64,000 nt of DNA from Neelides folsomi. Taxonomy: Eukaryota > Arthropoda > Collembola > Neelipleona > Neelidae. Each line of letters opens with the position of its first letter. The stretch's first letter is position 1. The stretch is taken from the NCBI GenBank assembly GCA_034687125.1, contig JAQGBZ010000147.1, positions 1 through 64,000 on the forward strand. Reading direction: 5' to 3'. Under the pieces are notes generated by a model, which had not been told where the DNA came from, made no database searches, and worked only from the letters and a program-made list of their open reading frames with translations. The translations under genes and the position numbers were made by a program. Positions 10,501-24,600 of the stretch are shown here, in pieces.

Positions 10501-13031
10501 CAAGGGAGAAAGAAGCCAATTATGAAGAACGTCTCCGAATTTGGGAACAGAGGGAATTGAAGAAGTCGAGAGAATATAAAAAAGAGAAGGAAAAGCTAAA
10601 GAGAGCCGAAGAAGATAACTTCAAGGAAGCCAGACGAATGAAACAATTTCTTGAAGATTACGACGATGAAAAACACGATTCAAAATATTACAAGTACAGA
10701 TTACAAATAACAATAATATACGATTACTTTATCCTTTTTATAAATCTAATTTCTCATGTTTCATAATAGTTACATGTTGATAATATTTGTATTTTATTAC
10801 AAAATCTGATATTATTTAAGTAGGTTATTGATTACATAATATTAATTTATCAATTTTTAGAGGGAAAGAGCTTCAAAAGAGACTCGCTGAACGAGCTAAA
10901 GAATTGGAAGGGGACAACAAAGACCGGCAAAAAGAAAGGGAAGAATTAGAAGAAATGAAATTGAAATTATTAACTACGAATGCATCCAATAAGACAACAA
11001 TCGCGAAGCCTAACAGATCACTACTGGAAAAAGTATAAAAATATAAAAATAAAATTCGTTTATATAACAAAAATGTTTTAATTTTACTGATATCCTTATG
11101 ATAATTTCTTGAATTTTTTCTAGTACAAAAAGCCATTATTAGAAGCAACTTCGAATTTAGAGAACAAATCACCAACTGCTCAAGCTTTAAAAATCCTCAA
11201 GGCTGAACTCGAAGTTAAAAAAGGAACAATTGGGGAAAGACTTTCTGCTTTTGCTTCTGGGAAATCGACCTCTTGTATTTTCGGTCGGTCGAACAGTTCA
11301 TCGCAAGATAAAAACGAGATTTCACCTGTACCAATTGAGGTAGAGGCTCCTGTTCAATTAGAGTCTCCCCATGAACCGTCTCCACTACCGCCGAAGCCAA
11401 TATCAATTCCAAATAGCAATAAAATGGGTTCTTTTAGTACTGTAAACTTCAGCACAAGTACCATCGATGCAAATTCAAAGTCTCCAACTTCAACTACGCA
11501 GGAATCACCAAGGCCAGTGACTCCGACTATAGAATTATCAGGGAGTTTGAAATCTCTCGCTGATACCGGCTTTCAACTTTCCATTTCAAAAGAAAAAAAT
11601 AATACATTTGGGACACCAAACTTTGCTGAAGACAATTCCAGGACAAGTTTCGGATCTCCTCCTTCTCCCGGTATGCCTTCACCACTCAACTATGATTCAA
11701 GAGAACCTGATGCTGACGCATACGGTAAGAACTTACATAATTTGCCTTTAGCATTTAGTATTCATTTTCTATAAAATTATATTAGTATATTGTATTTTGT
11801 ATTACATCGTCATTATGTTTTGTGTTGTGGTCAAACCTGAATATCGAATTTCTAAAAAGATGCATTATGTGACAAAAATTCATTTAACTTATGGAACTTT
11901 TAATAATAATTTAATACTTTAATTTACGTATTATAATCATTATTTTATTACGCTTGTGTATACGAGACCGAAGCTTAATAAGAATAAGCTATTATTTACT
12001 TTACCATTCTGCCATGTCCAGTAATTGGATTTATTTGATTTCTGTTGTGGTTTTAAGATAATACTTTCATTTATTGATTAATATTTGAATCGTAGGTTCG
12101 GATGGCTCTCCAACTGGTTCTCCAAATCAAGACTTAAGCCCAGCTGAAATTGCAGCAAAGAAAAAGAAAATGGACGTAAAAGATGTTTTTAACCAAGAAG
12201 AGGAGGATGATGGAATGGGATTGGCTAGGAAGAGAAAATTAGTTCCTTTAGGTAATTTTACTGTTTTGGCAAACGTTATTTAATGTTACTTATTTATTAC
12301 TTATAAAATATATATAATTTTTATGTTTTAAATATAAATTGATTTTCATTATTTTAGATTATGGTGAGGAATCGAAAAAGCAGAAAAGAGAAGACAAGAC
12401 CCAAGAGGACAAAAAGAAGCACATTAAAACATTAATTGATCAAATTCCGACGGAGAAAGAAGATTTATTTGCTTATGAAATTGATTGGGAGATGGTCGAT
12501 AGTGTAAGACAATATTATTTAACATTTCTATTTTTCCTATGTATTATATCTTCTCCACTATTATTATTATTCCGAATTTGATGAAATAAATTGATTTGTT
12601 AATAACTGCAATTATATTCGTTAAAAAGACTTATGCACAGAGTATACTCAGATTAGGCTAATTTAATATTTATTATTATCCAGGCCCTGATGGAAAAGAG
12701 AATCCGACCCTGGATCAATAAAAAGATTATTGAATACATTGGAGAGCCTGAACCAACCCTTGTGGACTTTATTTGTGCAAAAGTTCTTACTAAAAGTACT
12801 CCGCACGCAATCCTAGAAGACGTCAGTATGGTAAGTTATACCTATGAAACTCATCTTGCCTCTTACTGGACTTTATGAATATCTCTAATATGTTCGAAAA
12901 GAATTTAATTAATTTTTTTCATTAAGGTTTTGGACGAAGAAGCAGAAGTTTTTGTTGTGAAAATGTGGAGACTTTTGGTTTATGAAATTGAAGCAAAGAA
13001 ATATGGAATTTCAGCTGCAAAACCGCAATAG
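7533..13031 (+). CDS. RBM25: RBM25, RNA-binding and splicing regulator with RRM and PWI domains
   Basis: RBM25 is a nuclear speckle protein that joins U1 snRNP-associated complexes and tunes splice-site choice. Exons are 7533-8037, 8157-8339, 8440-8525, 8637-8717, 9792-10052, 10326-10693, 10861-11032, 11124-11724, 12096-12251, 12358-12503, 12684-12830 and 12927-13031, in phase throughout, giving 936 residues (human 843). A Pro/Met/Gly-rich N-terminus is followed by an RRM at about residues 83-158, with RNP2-like VFVGNI and RNP1-like LQGFGFCEF. The middle (exons at 9792 and 10326) is a dense Arg/Glu/Asp/Ser tract. FLEDYDDEKHDSKYY and RKRKLVPLDYGEE match the human protein. The C-terminal PWI domain (about 825-930) shows RPWINKKIIEYIGE, DFICAKVLTK, LDEEAEVFVVKMWRLL and YEIEAKK. 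A Ser/Thr/Pro-rich insertion in the 601-base exon at 11124 accounts for much of the extra length. The identification is secure. Confidence 0.95.
8775..9460. repeat. Probable repeat insertion inside an RBM25 intron
   Basis: The intron 8718-9791 is far longer than its neighbours. Its central part is visibly GC-richer than the AT-rich flanks and has a minus-strand open frame of 74 codons that resembles nothing I know. Short symmetric pieces such as CTTCGCTCG and TCTCGTATAGCGAGA occur in it. This fits an inserted transposon remnant or solo LTR. I could not find clear ends or a target-site duplication. Confidence 0.3.
9252..9283. repeat. Tandem duplication of a 16-base unit
   Basis: TTATTTTATAATATTG occurs twice with no gap (9252-9267 and 9268-9283) inside the RBM25 intron. 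Confidence 0.85.
10099..10252. mobile_element. Foldback / MITE-like inverted repeat in an RBM25 intron
   Basis: Left arm 10099-10149 and right arm 10193-10252 are imperfect reverse complements. Shared blocks include TTAGAAAGTT, GTTAGCT, TGAGTTCCCG and GAACATCATTTA, with about 43 bases of loop between them. The element fills more than half of this 273-base intron. It has no coding capacity, so it is best read as a non-autonomous element or foldback repeat. A clear target-site duplication was not seen. Confidence 0.65.
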
Positions 13032-13862
13032 CATCTCTATTTTGAAACGACTGATGAACAATCGGCTATTGAAAACTTTTAAAATGTTATTTTTCTTTTT
13101 ATAATATATAAAATCGAGTTGGTTTTATGAAACACCAATTATTTATTCAGAGGATCATATGTGTAAAGTCCCTAGTGTAGTCAAAAAAATTTTTTTTAAA
13201 AAGATGAAATTTATTGCAAGATATTAAGGGATTCTCATTATTTACTACCTAATTATGTTTCTTTAAGTTTGTTGAATCAATTTTTATTAACAAGTATATA
13301 ACATTAATACTAATATTTACCATCAAGACATACATTAAATTTTGTTAAAATATTCTTACATTTATAAAGTGTTTTAGCTACTTCTGGTAAAGAAGCATTG
13401 GTCATTAAGAAAATGATTTGTTTTAGCCTTTTTGATCAAATGGAAAACATCAATTTAAAGTAAATAAAAATACAATACTTTAAAAAAATATATGGTATTA
13501 AATTGTTTAATCATAAAAAAATGTTCATAAATCAATCATTCACGGCAAAATATTTTTAATTTATATTCAACATAAATACTGATTTAATTAACATTTTCTA
13601 TTTAATCCATTTTGTTTAAAACCTGGTTTATGATTAAAATTAAATTAACATGATCATGATCATATTCAGCATAAATGGCAACTGCATTAATTGATGATTG
13701 AAGGTATTAAGAAACATTTAGGTGCAGGTGTAATAAAATCTAGGATCTGAGAATGAAAATGTTGAATCAAATCATATCTGTGGATTCCATTGGCTATCTC
13801 CTAACTTGCCTTTTCCGCCTTCCACTTCAAATGACTGAGAATTCTTTTTACTCGTAATATAA
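13032..13862. promoter_or_regulatory. Spacer between RBM25 and GMAP-210
   Basis: AT-rich DNA that should hold the RBM25 3' UTR and the GMAP-210 promoter. No coding frame or RNA gene is supported. No canonical AATAAA lies immediately after the RBM25 stop; an AATATA variant at about 13113 is the nearest candidate. Confidence 0.4.
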
Positions 13863-13910
13863 ATGTCGAATATTGTGTCAAATGGCCTGGTTCGGAGACA
13901 GTATTGGTAA
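13863..13910 (+). other. Short upstream ORF overlapping the GMAP-210 start codon
   Basis: An ATG 19 bases before the GMAP-210 ATG opens a 15-codon frame that runs through the main start in another frame and stops at 13908-13910. If the transcript begins upstream of it, the frame could lower translation of the main protein. Its use depends on the unknown transcription start. Confidence 0.35.
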
Positions 13911-15620
13911 TATTAAAAATCAAATTAGCAGTTTTACAAGAGAGGTTTTAAATGAAACTCAAGAAGAAAATAAAGGTATTTTTTTAAATATTAAATCATT
14001 AAAAATCAATAATATGTTAAGTTGTTAATGTTTGGCAAGAAATACCAATAGCGGTTTCAATATTTTAATTAACGATAAACTTGTAATTTATATATTTTTA
14101 TGAAATTCAATTATGTTTATTATTGTCAAAAATTGTAATGTTATCTTTTTTTAGGTTCTTCGGATGACAAAGAATTGGAAGTTTCGAGAGATTTGATAGC
14201 AGATTTAGAGAAATTATGTTTAGAGCAAAAAGACGAGGTTTGTAATTTTCACTCAATATTTATAATGATTTTATTGAATTTACCAATTCTAAAATACAAC
14301 ATATTTATATAACATTTATTTCGATGTTGAATCTCTTTGTTATATAATACATTAATTCATTAACTTTTAATAATAGATCGACCGTTTAAAACTCGAAATA
14401 CGTCAGAGCCATGAAAAGCCGGAAGATATTAATTTACAAGATCAAGAACCCAAAGACAAATCCGAGGATTTTCAAAAAATAATTGCCAACAAAGAGGTAT
14501 GTAATTTAATTAACCATCATTAATGGATTTTTATTATTTAATTATTAGTTTAATTCTAGCTAAATAAAGATTTCATAATTTTTTATAAATAAGCAAGAGC
14601 TGACATATTGTAACATTGTAATGATGACTTTTTGTGTAGGAGGAGATTTTAAGGCTAAAAGATCTTATTGCTGCTTCGAAAGAATCAAAACAGTTGTTGG
14701 TAAGTATTTAAATTGCAATTTTAAATAATATAACATACGATATTAGCAGAGGGAAAATGTTCTCAAACGTCAAAATTTAATAACATATCGGTTAAATCCG
14801 TACATGCTCTATTATTGAATATACTAATTGTATAGTTAGATACGTTAGATTATTCGAACGTTATTTATAATGAACATACCGAGATAAGAAAACAGTTGAA
14901 TATAAGCACTAGAATTATAACAACGTTTATAATTGTGTATTTTTTAAGTTGTACTTGTTTATGAAGAGCTAGGATTGAATGGAGATACAATATTAATTGT
15001 TAAATGCTTTTTACACGTGTATGTCATCTGCAAATATTATTTTATTACATGAGTTTTTGATTAGCAGGAACATATGGAGGATTAATTGGCTTGTTTGAAT
15101 TATTGATTAAGGATTTATTCGTCAATCTAATAGCTTTTTCATGTCGAGAATTATACTTAAATCATCTCGTACCATATGTATGAACAAGTTTAAGAACAAC
15201 ATGAAAGTTAAAGTTATTCTCAAGTTAATCATCAAATGACTTTGTTTCATTCTATAAACGATGAATTAGATACAATAGTAGGTATTGTAGTTTATCTATT
15301 TCATGTTTTTGAACATTACATTATTATAAAATTCATTCTTTGACAGGGAAATCACATTTACTTGACCAATCCGTCATTCGGTGTTTGTTTTACCTATAAA
15401 ACTCGTTTTACTCAACCTTTGAAGTTATACAATATATACCTATCATATATCATTTACATATGTCGTAATAATTATTTTATTACAAAGCTAGCTTATTGGA
15501 AAATTTCCGCCAACTAATATCTACGTAGGGGGTGGTAAAAACTCAAGATTGCAATATTTTAGTTCATCAAGAATCTGTCTGTGATAAAGGCATTATTAAT
15601 CAATATCACTCTCACTAAAT

Positions 15621-15668
<48 letters not shown>

Positions 15669-18600
15669 GACTATCAGTAAATAGAAAAATACACTTAGCT
15701 ATAGATAAAATTAATGAAAATCATATATACTTAATTGACTTTATTTTATATTATAGAGGTGTATTCTTATTGTTCGAACACTAAAGAAAAAAGCTTATTT
15801 TATAATCTTTACTAAATCATAAAATTATATTGTATCATAATACCATAAATATTATTTTATCGCATATTTTTAATGTATTATTAAGATGAGTTTTACATCC
15901 TACAGCAAAAGAGCAAACATGAATGCCATATGTTGGATTAAGTGGGAAAAAATTCTTGCCGTTTATTTGCTTTTTCGATAATGTATTTACTTTGAGCCTT
16001 AGCTCATTGGGAAATTGGGAATCCAAACCTCATATAGAGTTAGTGGTTCTGATTTTCGGATCATTTTACACGAAAATATAATTTCATTTTCTATCCTTTT
16101 GGTTGGTACTGATCTGAACTGTAAGATGGTTCATTTTTATGATAAATTGTAACTTGTAACAAAATATTTTCTTTCACTTTTGGTCATCCTTTTATAATAT
16201 TTTAAGTGTTCACACGTATTTTACAACTCGTCATTGCGACCAATACGCTTCAATATTAGCTTTATACTAAATACTTTGTAAAGTCGTACTACTTAAATCG
16301 TTCAAAGTAGTATTATTTAGTTAAATTAATTTAGTTGCTATTAATCGTAATATATTACTATACTATATATTACATATATTACACTATAATACATACATAG
16401 TAGGAGAAGAGTAAGAGTACCTACAATACTTATGTGCCATATTGTTAGGAATATGAATTCAATCATTTATGCAAGTCAACTCGAGAGTTATTATAACAAA
16501 CAATCGATGAATAATTGATTGTATTTTATTATAACATTTATATTTTATTTATTTATCTGAAATCTAGTTATGTATATTTTACAATATAATTATTCTTTTA
16601 AATGAATCGTGTTGAGTGGTTGGTTATAGGGATGTGTCAAAGTTGTAGTGGTTTGGGTATGTTTATTTTCCATAATAATATCTCGTAAAAATTATTATTA
16701 TTATTAATGCATCATTGCCATCATTTGAATGGGAAAGTTTGAAATGTACAGTATGGACCTGAGGAGCTTCGCCTTTTAAACATTATGAAGGGAAGCTTGA
16801 ATTAAATGTCTACCTGGAGAATAATGAAGAGAGACTGTGTAAAATGCAGACATTACATGCTTGAGCATATACTTCCGGTTTCCGTCTCTTTACGTTTTTA
16901 TACTTGCATTTTACCAGCTCGTCGCTCACGAATTCTCCAATAAATTATTATGCAGAAGGTGAGCCCTGTGTGCCCTCCTCTTTAGGATATTGTTCTCATT
17001 TTTTCATTTTTTAAACTGAAGAGAGTATTCTTTTGTCATGAGTCTGTAAAATATTTTTATTCACTTTTATTTCATATCCATTTTCCATTTACTCAACACG
17101 AAGTCAATAACACACACAGTTTATATTCCATTGCATTGATTGCATTAACTTAATAGTTTATTAGTCCTGTAACTTCTGTATTTCAAGTAAAAATTATAAG
17201 TATGTATACAAACAGTCAGTAAATATGCAATATGTATACAACTTTATAGTATTTTAGAGCATTTAAACGAAACTGTTTTCTTATTCAAAACATTCACATC
17301 TTGACTAGTTTTCATCATACACGTTGACAAATTGCAAATTATTTATAATATAATATAATATATAGTATAAGTACATGTATTATAATTTTTGTCCTTTTCA
17401 TGGTCTCTTTCTATCATTATTTTATAATTGTCATTTTATTAGTTGACAAATAAAATATAGTATGTATAGCGTATAATTTTTACGCTCTACAGAGAGGCTT
17501 GTGTCAAAGGGTTGTTTTATGACGGAACATTCCACTTGTGGAGAGTAAAGAAATTTGAGCTTATTAACCAAACTTCCCTTGTAGTCGTCACACACTACAA
17601 AGACACCTTTCTATACAATTAATATTTAACTTGTGGAGAGAGAAAAAAGCGGAAATCCTTCTTCCCATATTTATGACAGTGTTTAGGTTAGGTTGTTTCC
17701 GAATATTTGTCTCGAGCATTGACACTGTCGAACCTTGATGGCATTCAGCATCTAATGATGTAATCTGTGTAAAATGGCATTTGACAATTTCTATGTTTTG
17801 CTTATATTTAACAAACAGCAGGTGTATCCTATATCTTACATCTCTAGTAAATCATCATTTAATATAAACCAAAAATATTTTATAGCATTACGGATTGCAT
17901 AGATCTATGGTACGTCTAATATTAAGTATAAGGATTTCTTTCGATTTGTATATTTATTGTGTCCATTAATTAGATTTAACAAATTGCATTATAATAGTCA
18001 TATCCAATGTAAAACATTTTAATGTCTGTTTTAGTCGTATTTCTCTAAATAGGAGATGAATAGAATGAAATTGGTTTGGATTTAGAATTGTCATAATTTG
18101 TAAGCCTCTCACATTTATTTGGAGTTTAGCATTAAAATAGGGTTGATGTGGGTGAGCTGGAGTGGAAAATGGGCATTTAATTATTGTCAACTGGAGAGTT
18201 GTGGAGTATTCGTATTTTTTGTGCCATTCTGGAGAGGATTTGGGGCTCGTTGGCGATTGTCGGGAGGTTATTATTATGGGAATTAGCAGCCCATTTTGAG
18301 ATTGACAAGTGACATCCTGAGTTCTCTCTTCAAGTAGCATATCCTCCTCGTAAATCTTTTTGGTCGATGAGGAGTTAATGGGGGTCTCCTCCCTCCTTCC
18401 AAACACACGAGGACCATTCTCTTCCGCCTAATCGTTTCACTTATAGCTAATCTAATGGAAGAACCCTCAACCATAATGAGTTCTGCATATGAGGTCAAAG
18501 GCAGAGAAGAGAGTTCTGATATTTTTAATTTGGCGTCATATTATTGAGGTGAGAATTGGAGGTTGTGCACGAGAGGGGCAAAAGCACGTCGTCGTCTTCA

Positions 18601-21600
18601 ACCTCGGTTCATGAGGATGAGGAATTTATATTTATCTCTCTCTGTAATTGCAATGCTCATTTCCTCTCTTCAACCTTTTGTTATTATTGCTCCTTCTCCA
18701 AAGCACGCTGAGAATAGAAATATATAAAGGTATGAAATTATGGCACCTGTGATCTGGGATTCATCTCTGGTTCTTTCCTTATCACAAGCGTATTATTCTC
18801 CTAATACTTCTCCTTCAGAGCTTTTTCATTTTTAATAGCTTTTTAACTGGAGGAACCAGGAGGAGTTGTCATAAATCACGTAATAGACTCAGCGATAAAA
18901 ACTTGAATTTTGATTTCCCTTTTATTAATATTTATTTAATATCACTTTCGTGTCTCGATTCTCTTACATCCAAGAGTGTCTCTATTACTCAGACTTTTAT
19001 ATCAAACCTGCGTTTTTTATTGTTATACTTGATTGTCTTTTTGTGTAACACCTTTCTCTTAAAATTTCTCTTTTTATTAAGCACGGAAAAGTAAGAATGA
19101 TTCAAAGTGATTTAACTTAACATATGGCCATATGGACTATTTTCACTTAAATTTATTTATTGAGGATTCGAGTTTATTTAGCTGGGAGAAGTGTGGAGAT
19201 TGGAGAAATTAAGCATTATTTGATAAAAGAAGGTTCAGTTTATGAGGGCGGCTGTTCTTTTGACATAATAAATATATTGAATGTGACGTCCAAGCAGCGT
19301 TCTATTATCACATTTTAATAATCCCCCACATGGAAAGGTGTGTGTTTTCCTCGTTTGTCCAAGGCGAGAATCCAACAAGTCGAGTGATAAGATAAGCCCT
19401 TTTCTAGTTGAGAAATTAATGTTCATTTTGAGAGATGACAACTTTGTGGGAAGTTTGTAGGTTTTTCTATTTCTACAAATGCGAAAAGAAATGTGAACAA
19501 GGAATCAAACTCATAATCTGAAACAATAGTTTTAATGTATTTTCACAATTCCTATCCGACTGTATGGAGAGGCTTCGATAAATATTTAATGTGCAGCATG
19601 CTATCCTAACAAGTATGAAATATTGCTAGCAATTCATCGTAGGCGGTTTCTGTTTAATAAGTACTTTAGGTACATTTCCATTAAACTTCCTTCCTTAATG
19701 AGCCAATTCAATAAAAGGGCTCATTTCCTCTCGTTTCTAAATTCGAAGCACGAGTGGGGAAGGTGTTTGCACACACTTTTTCAATTCGTTTGTTTTGCCG
19801 AGACCATATGGAATGATACACTCAAACTCACATAAATACATACGTAGATGAGGTTCATTATCAGAGGAAGTTGCAGTTTCTGATTAGGATTCTTTTATTG
19901 CTTTCTCGACCATCGATGTTATGTTTGGTTATTTTATTATAAATTGAGAATATGATTCGTTTTAATTTTATTGTAAGAGTGTGTTTTAAATTAGTCATCC
20001 ATTATCCCACGAATGAGTCATTATTTTACGAGTCGGGTTTCGTCTTTCTTTTTAATTGCGTCTTCTCGCTCTTAGAAAATGAGAAGTATTGGAACGTGAA
20101 GCGTTGAGAACGAGTTAGAACGATAATAAATAATATTATTATTTCAATCCATTGAAAAGTGAGGAATAAAAGGGGATGTTAAAACTACGAGGTTCTTTTA
20201 TATATTTTCGGCTTCGTTCATGGACTTATTTGTTTCTCAAATTCCCATGCCCTATGTTTTGACCACAGGGTCGAAGTCTGAAAAGAAAAAGGATGATGCG
20301 AAGGTAATATTACCAAGTATTTCATTTCACCCTTGCGACGGCTTCCTTTGAACATGGCTCCTTCACTCGCATATACCTCGCACAACCTTTTTATGATGTA
20401 AAAGTCTGGAAGATGTCTGGCGTGAAAACGATCGTTTTACCATTTGATTCTTTCCAAAGGTTCCCTTAAGAGATGAGGGTTCTTCAATAATGCCGAGAGT
20501 GTTGCGAATTTGTTTGTGAATGGAGAGGGAAGTTGATTGTCGTCTTCACATTTGTTGAAATGACGAGGATTCACACACTTGTGCAGGTGGCTTGCTCCCT
20601 ATTGTACTTCACAAATGCATTATTTTGATGTTCCTGACAGATATCTAACTCGTTGTCATTTGTCTTTTCCTCTATCAGAATATACCACTCAATCATAATT
20701 TACTCTACTACTGCAATAATATACTCATTCCGGCATAGTACTCCAAGTAGCTAGGACCATTAAATGCACTGACAACCTTTCAAGCTATGAATAGTATATC
20801 AGTTCTTATTATCTTCGATTCATATTCAACTTTGGTGAGAGTTGAGTGAATTCATAACTTTGAAATTCCTCTTGTGCGAATTGGGAATCTATGGGGGGAA
20901 ATCCTATTGAATGAATGATAGCATGTTTACGAACTTTGAGGATCCTTATGATGATTCAATAAAAGGGTTTTAAGAATCATTCAATCGGCTTTCACGCCGA
21001 TCCAATTGGATTTAGAGCTCTGAACAATCTTCTCTGCATATTTTTGAGTGGTTGTCCGTACAGGCTTCGAGGTGTAGATTATTCTCTATTTAAGTGGAGT
21101 TCTACATTAGAATAAAAGTGAAGTGGAAGGGGTTGTGGGAGTGAACGGTGGATGATGATGAGTTTGAGTTTATGGAAATGAGTTATTCCCTCCGAGAGTG
21201 GGCTGGGGAGCATACCTGCATTTATTTTGGAGTAGAGTAGGGGACTCATGCATCATGCATAGGGTCGTTGGAAGAATAAAATAAGGTGCACAGGTAGAAG
21301 GACTCATGTTTGTATTACAAACACTCTTATTTAGGCAGATGGAACGAGGACGCAAAAAGTATAGGAAAGACGTAAGGTGGAGACCAGACGGGGGAGTCTT
21401 GTGCATACATCCACCAAACATACATCCATGATATTGTTCGATATGAATGAGAGATTGGAAAGAACGCAGAGCTCCCATGAAAGTAACAAAAAAATGGGCA
21501 GTGGCGTAGGGAGTACTTTCTCTCCCAGGTAAGGGCTGACAATCTCTCTTTGCGTGAGCTCCCTCGTCTGCCTCAATCCCACTACAGACTCTGGATGGGG

Positions 21601-24600
21601 TTGTGGCTACTGGATCCCTCATTGTGCGACTCTTATGTCCAATAATAATATATGCGAGTGGGGGCTTGAAAGGTGTGTGGTGGCTTTTGTCCTCACGAAT
21701 GAGCCACCGGAGGCTGGAAGAGCCACAGAAGTGAGGGAGGAAAAGGTGAACGGCGGACTTTTAATACTTTATGATCATCATTACGTGTTATGAGTCGCGG
21801 AGGGGAGGCTCATAGGAGGACAACAAGGCGATGAGGTTGACGACAGAGGAAATGAATGAAGGTTCTCACTTGATTGTCTCTCGGCCCTTGAATTGCCGAC
21901 TCACACAGCGAGGGCTGGAGGAACTCGGGGAAAATATTGTAGTTACATGTTTAGTGGCTCATATTTTGAAATTAGTAAAGAGCCGGAGTGACTTGGAGAA
22001 CATGAGTGCTCACTTCAAGTTACAAGGTCCGGGTCCAACCCCGGAAACCGCTTAAATTCTCCTCACTCCTCCAATTACGTATTCGAAGGGTCGTCTTGAC
22101 AAGCCCCGGTGCCACCACCTTCGACGACTCTTAGGAAACTTATGATTGATAGGGAAGGAGGGAGAGCTGGAGGGCGAGGAAAAGGTGTGGGCTCTCCTCC
22201 TCTAATAATAACGTAATAAGTAAACAGAAGACCGAACAACCTGAGTGATAAAGAAAAGTGAATCATTCATCTCTCTATTCACGGCGAGGGGAGATTATCT
22301 GGTGGATAAGGAGAGAAGAGCGTTACAAATGTTTTAATACTTATTTTCCCCTCCCGAGTAATAGACAACCTGCAATTTGGAGAGATAAGCTCATTCTCCT
22401 TCACCGCAATCAGCCCATACAAGACTGCGTAAGTGACAAGGTGTGAGATCGTGATTTTATACACAAGATAGAGGATTTAACAAACCTCCTGCTACTCATT
22501 CCAACTATTTTTCAATCTTTTTTTATATCTGACGACCAATCATTCTTAGAATTCAAAACCAAGCTTTTCGAATTAAGGAATTCAGTTGAGTTGTTTAATT
22601 AATTAAATGGTTTTATTATCCATTGAAATAAATATAAAAAAGTTTTAATACACAATCGTTAACTTTCACTTGGCGTTTGTGAGATGAGTGATTTTAATTA
22701 ATTGCGAAGACAGGCTTATATTCCAATTCGAATTCATTCTAAGCATGTAATGGTTGATAAGCGATGGTGAGATAAGACATTTTGTGCGTTATGAGCCTCA
22801 ACTTTACAAGGCTCTCACATCGAATCCATTGAGGTTTATGAATAATATATTTCGAGCTGTTTCACTCATGTGTAGTCCTATCCCGTTCTTCCAGGGATTG
22901 GACTAATAATATTATAATCCATTATTACGAGGCTATGGGAGTCTAATGTGGCCATTTGGCAAAAGGTTAGTAATTCTCTTTGGAACAAGTCTGTAGAAAG
23001 GTGGTTTCGTTCGTTGTTGGGTCTGCGTATATTCCAAGTGAATTTACGTAAGGGCTTTCCCATTAACAGAGATGTGTGGAGAGTGAGGTCGAAATACGGG
23101 TGGCGGAGGGAACGAGGGCTCAACTTCCCGTCATCTCTCCATCGTATCGTGGTTGGTGAGAGGGCCAGGTAGTGAGCTCCGGTTGGAGAGATAAGCATAA
23201 GGCAGGTAGATTTTGACGCATTGTGGAGACGTAAGGAAGGAGAGGAAAAGAGGGGGGGTCATCCAATGAGGGTGGCTCTCGCAGGAAAACAATAAAGTTT
23301 TCCCTCAATTTTCCTCTCTCTCAGTCCTCTCGGGGTTTTCTTTCTGTTCGGACTTCGAACCCTGACCCCATGAGGAGGGATAGGAGAGGGAGAAGAGGAT
23401 ATGGATTACATCCTATTAGCAGGTGGACTCCCCAGGGGAGGCTCACTCCTTTTGTCACCTCCTCGAGTACGGAGAGTTTGGAAGGTGCCTTAGTCAGTCT
23501 CGTTCCGGCTCTCGACTTCTTCTCTCGTAGGTTCGTCAAAATTTAATTATTACTCATTTAACCGTCTAGACTCGTATGTTGGAAGTTCATATTAACTCTA
23601 ACTGCTTCATTAAACTACACATTTTCACTCAACGGCCCTTCGTCGCACAACTCATATTTCACTCACTCAGTTAGTTTACATACCCTTAAAAAATTTTCAT
23701 TCTCTCAGTCAGTCAGTTGGCATTCTGTGTTTTTAATATGACACATGCATCATATATGTAATACAATAGGGGGTTCATTTTGGGGAAAAATATAAATGAT
23801 GTTACCATTATAAATACTATGTTGTAATCATTTTTCATGTTAATAATATGATATTCGAGAACAGACAAATAATGTTTTGTATCCTTTTTATGGGTTTTTC
23901 TACTAGGGTTTATAAGAGTTGGAGACTTGATACGGTTTCCTCTCTATATTAATCCCACTTCCGAGGGTAGAATTTTTAACTAGTGCGTGAGCACGCCCTT
24001 GCTTATTAAGAATTAGGAAGGAGGTTCGGACGGAAAGAAAGGCGAACATTTGTTATACATCAAAATCTAGATGTTAGCGCACATTATGAAAAAACATAAG
24101 CTCTACATACTCCATTTGCTTAAGTATTTTAACATGTTTGAGCATCTCAATTTCATTTTAACTTCCATCTTCAACTTTAAATTTGAATATGGCATTGAAT
24201 CTCACCTCTCTTATCAATGCTTTAGGCTATGCACATGCCCCATCCCATTTATTTAACTATGGACCCCAACGTAAAAAGGATTCCAGCCACGTCGACTTCC
24301 CACCACAATTGCCCACTTTTGCTGAGAGGACAAGAGGCATAACGCATAAGGGATCGTTTAAAGACCTATTTTCACGAATACCTCTATGCCTATTTAACTA
24401 CCTGCTGGTATCCATCCATAGATTTGTTATGCATCTTATGGGATTCTCAATTTGTCCACTTACATGAGAATCAAATCACACTCCCTCTCTTCCACCACTG
24501 TGTACAAAACAAGCAAAGTTACATTTGGGGGGAAATAGTTGCATACATAAATCATCATTTTAGATGAGATTACAAATGATTAACATTTTTCAATATTTTT

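Noticed and set aside
21170-23560. Cluster of overlapping open frames on both strands
   Set aside because: The block is GC-richer, so stops are rarer in all frames. None shows domain-like composition or splice signals.
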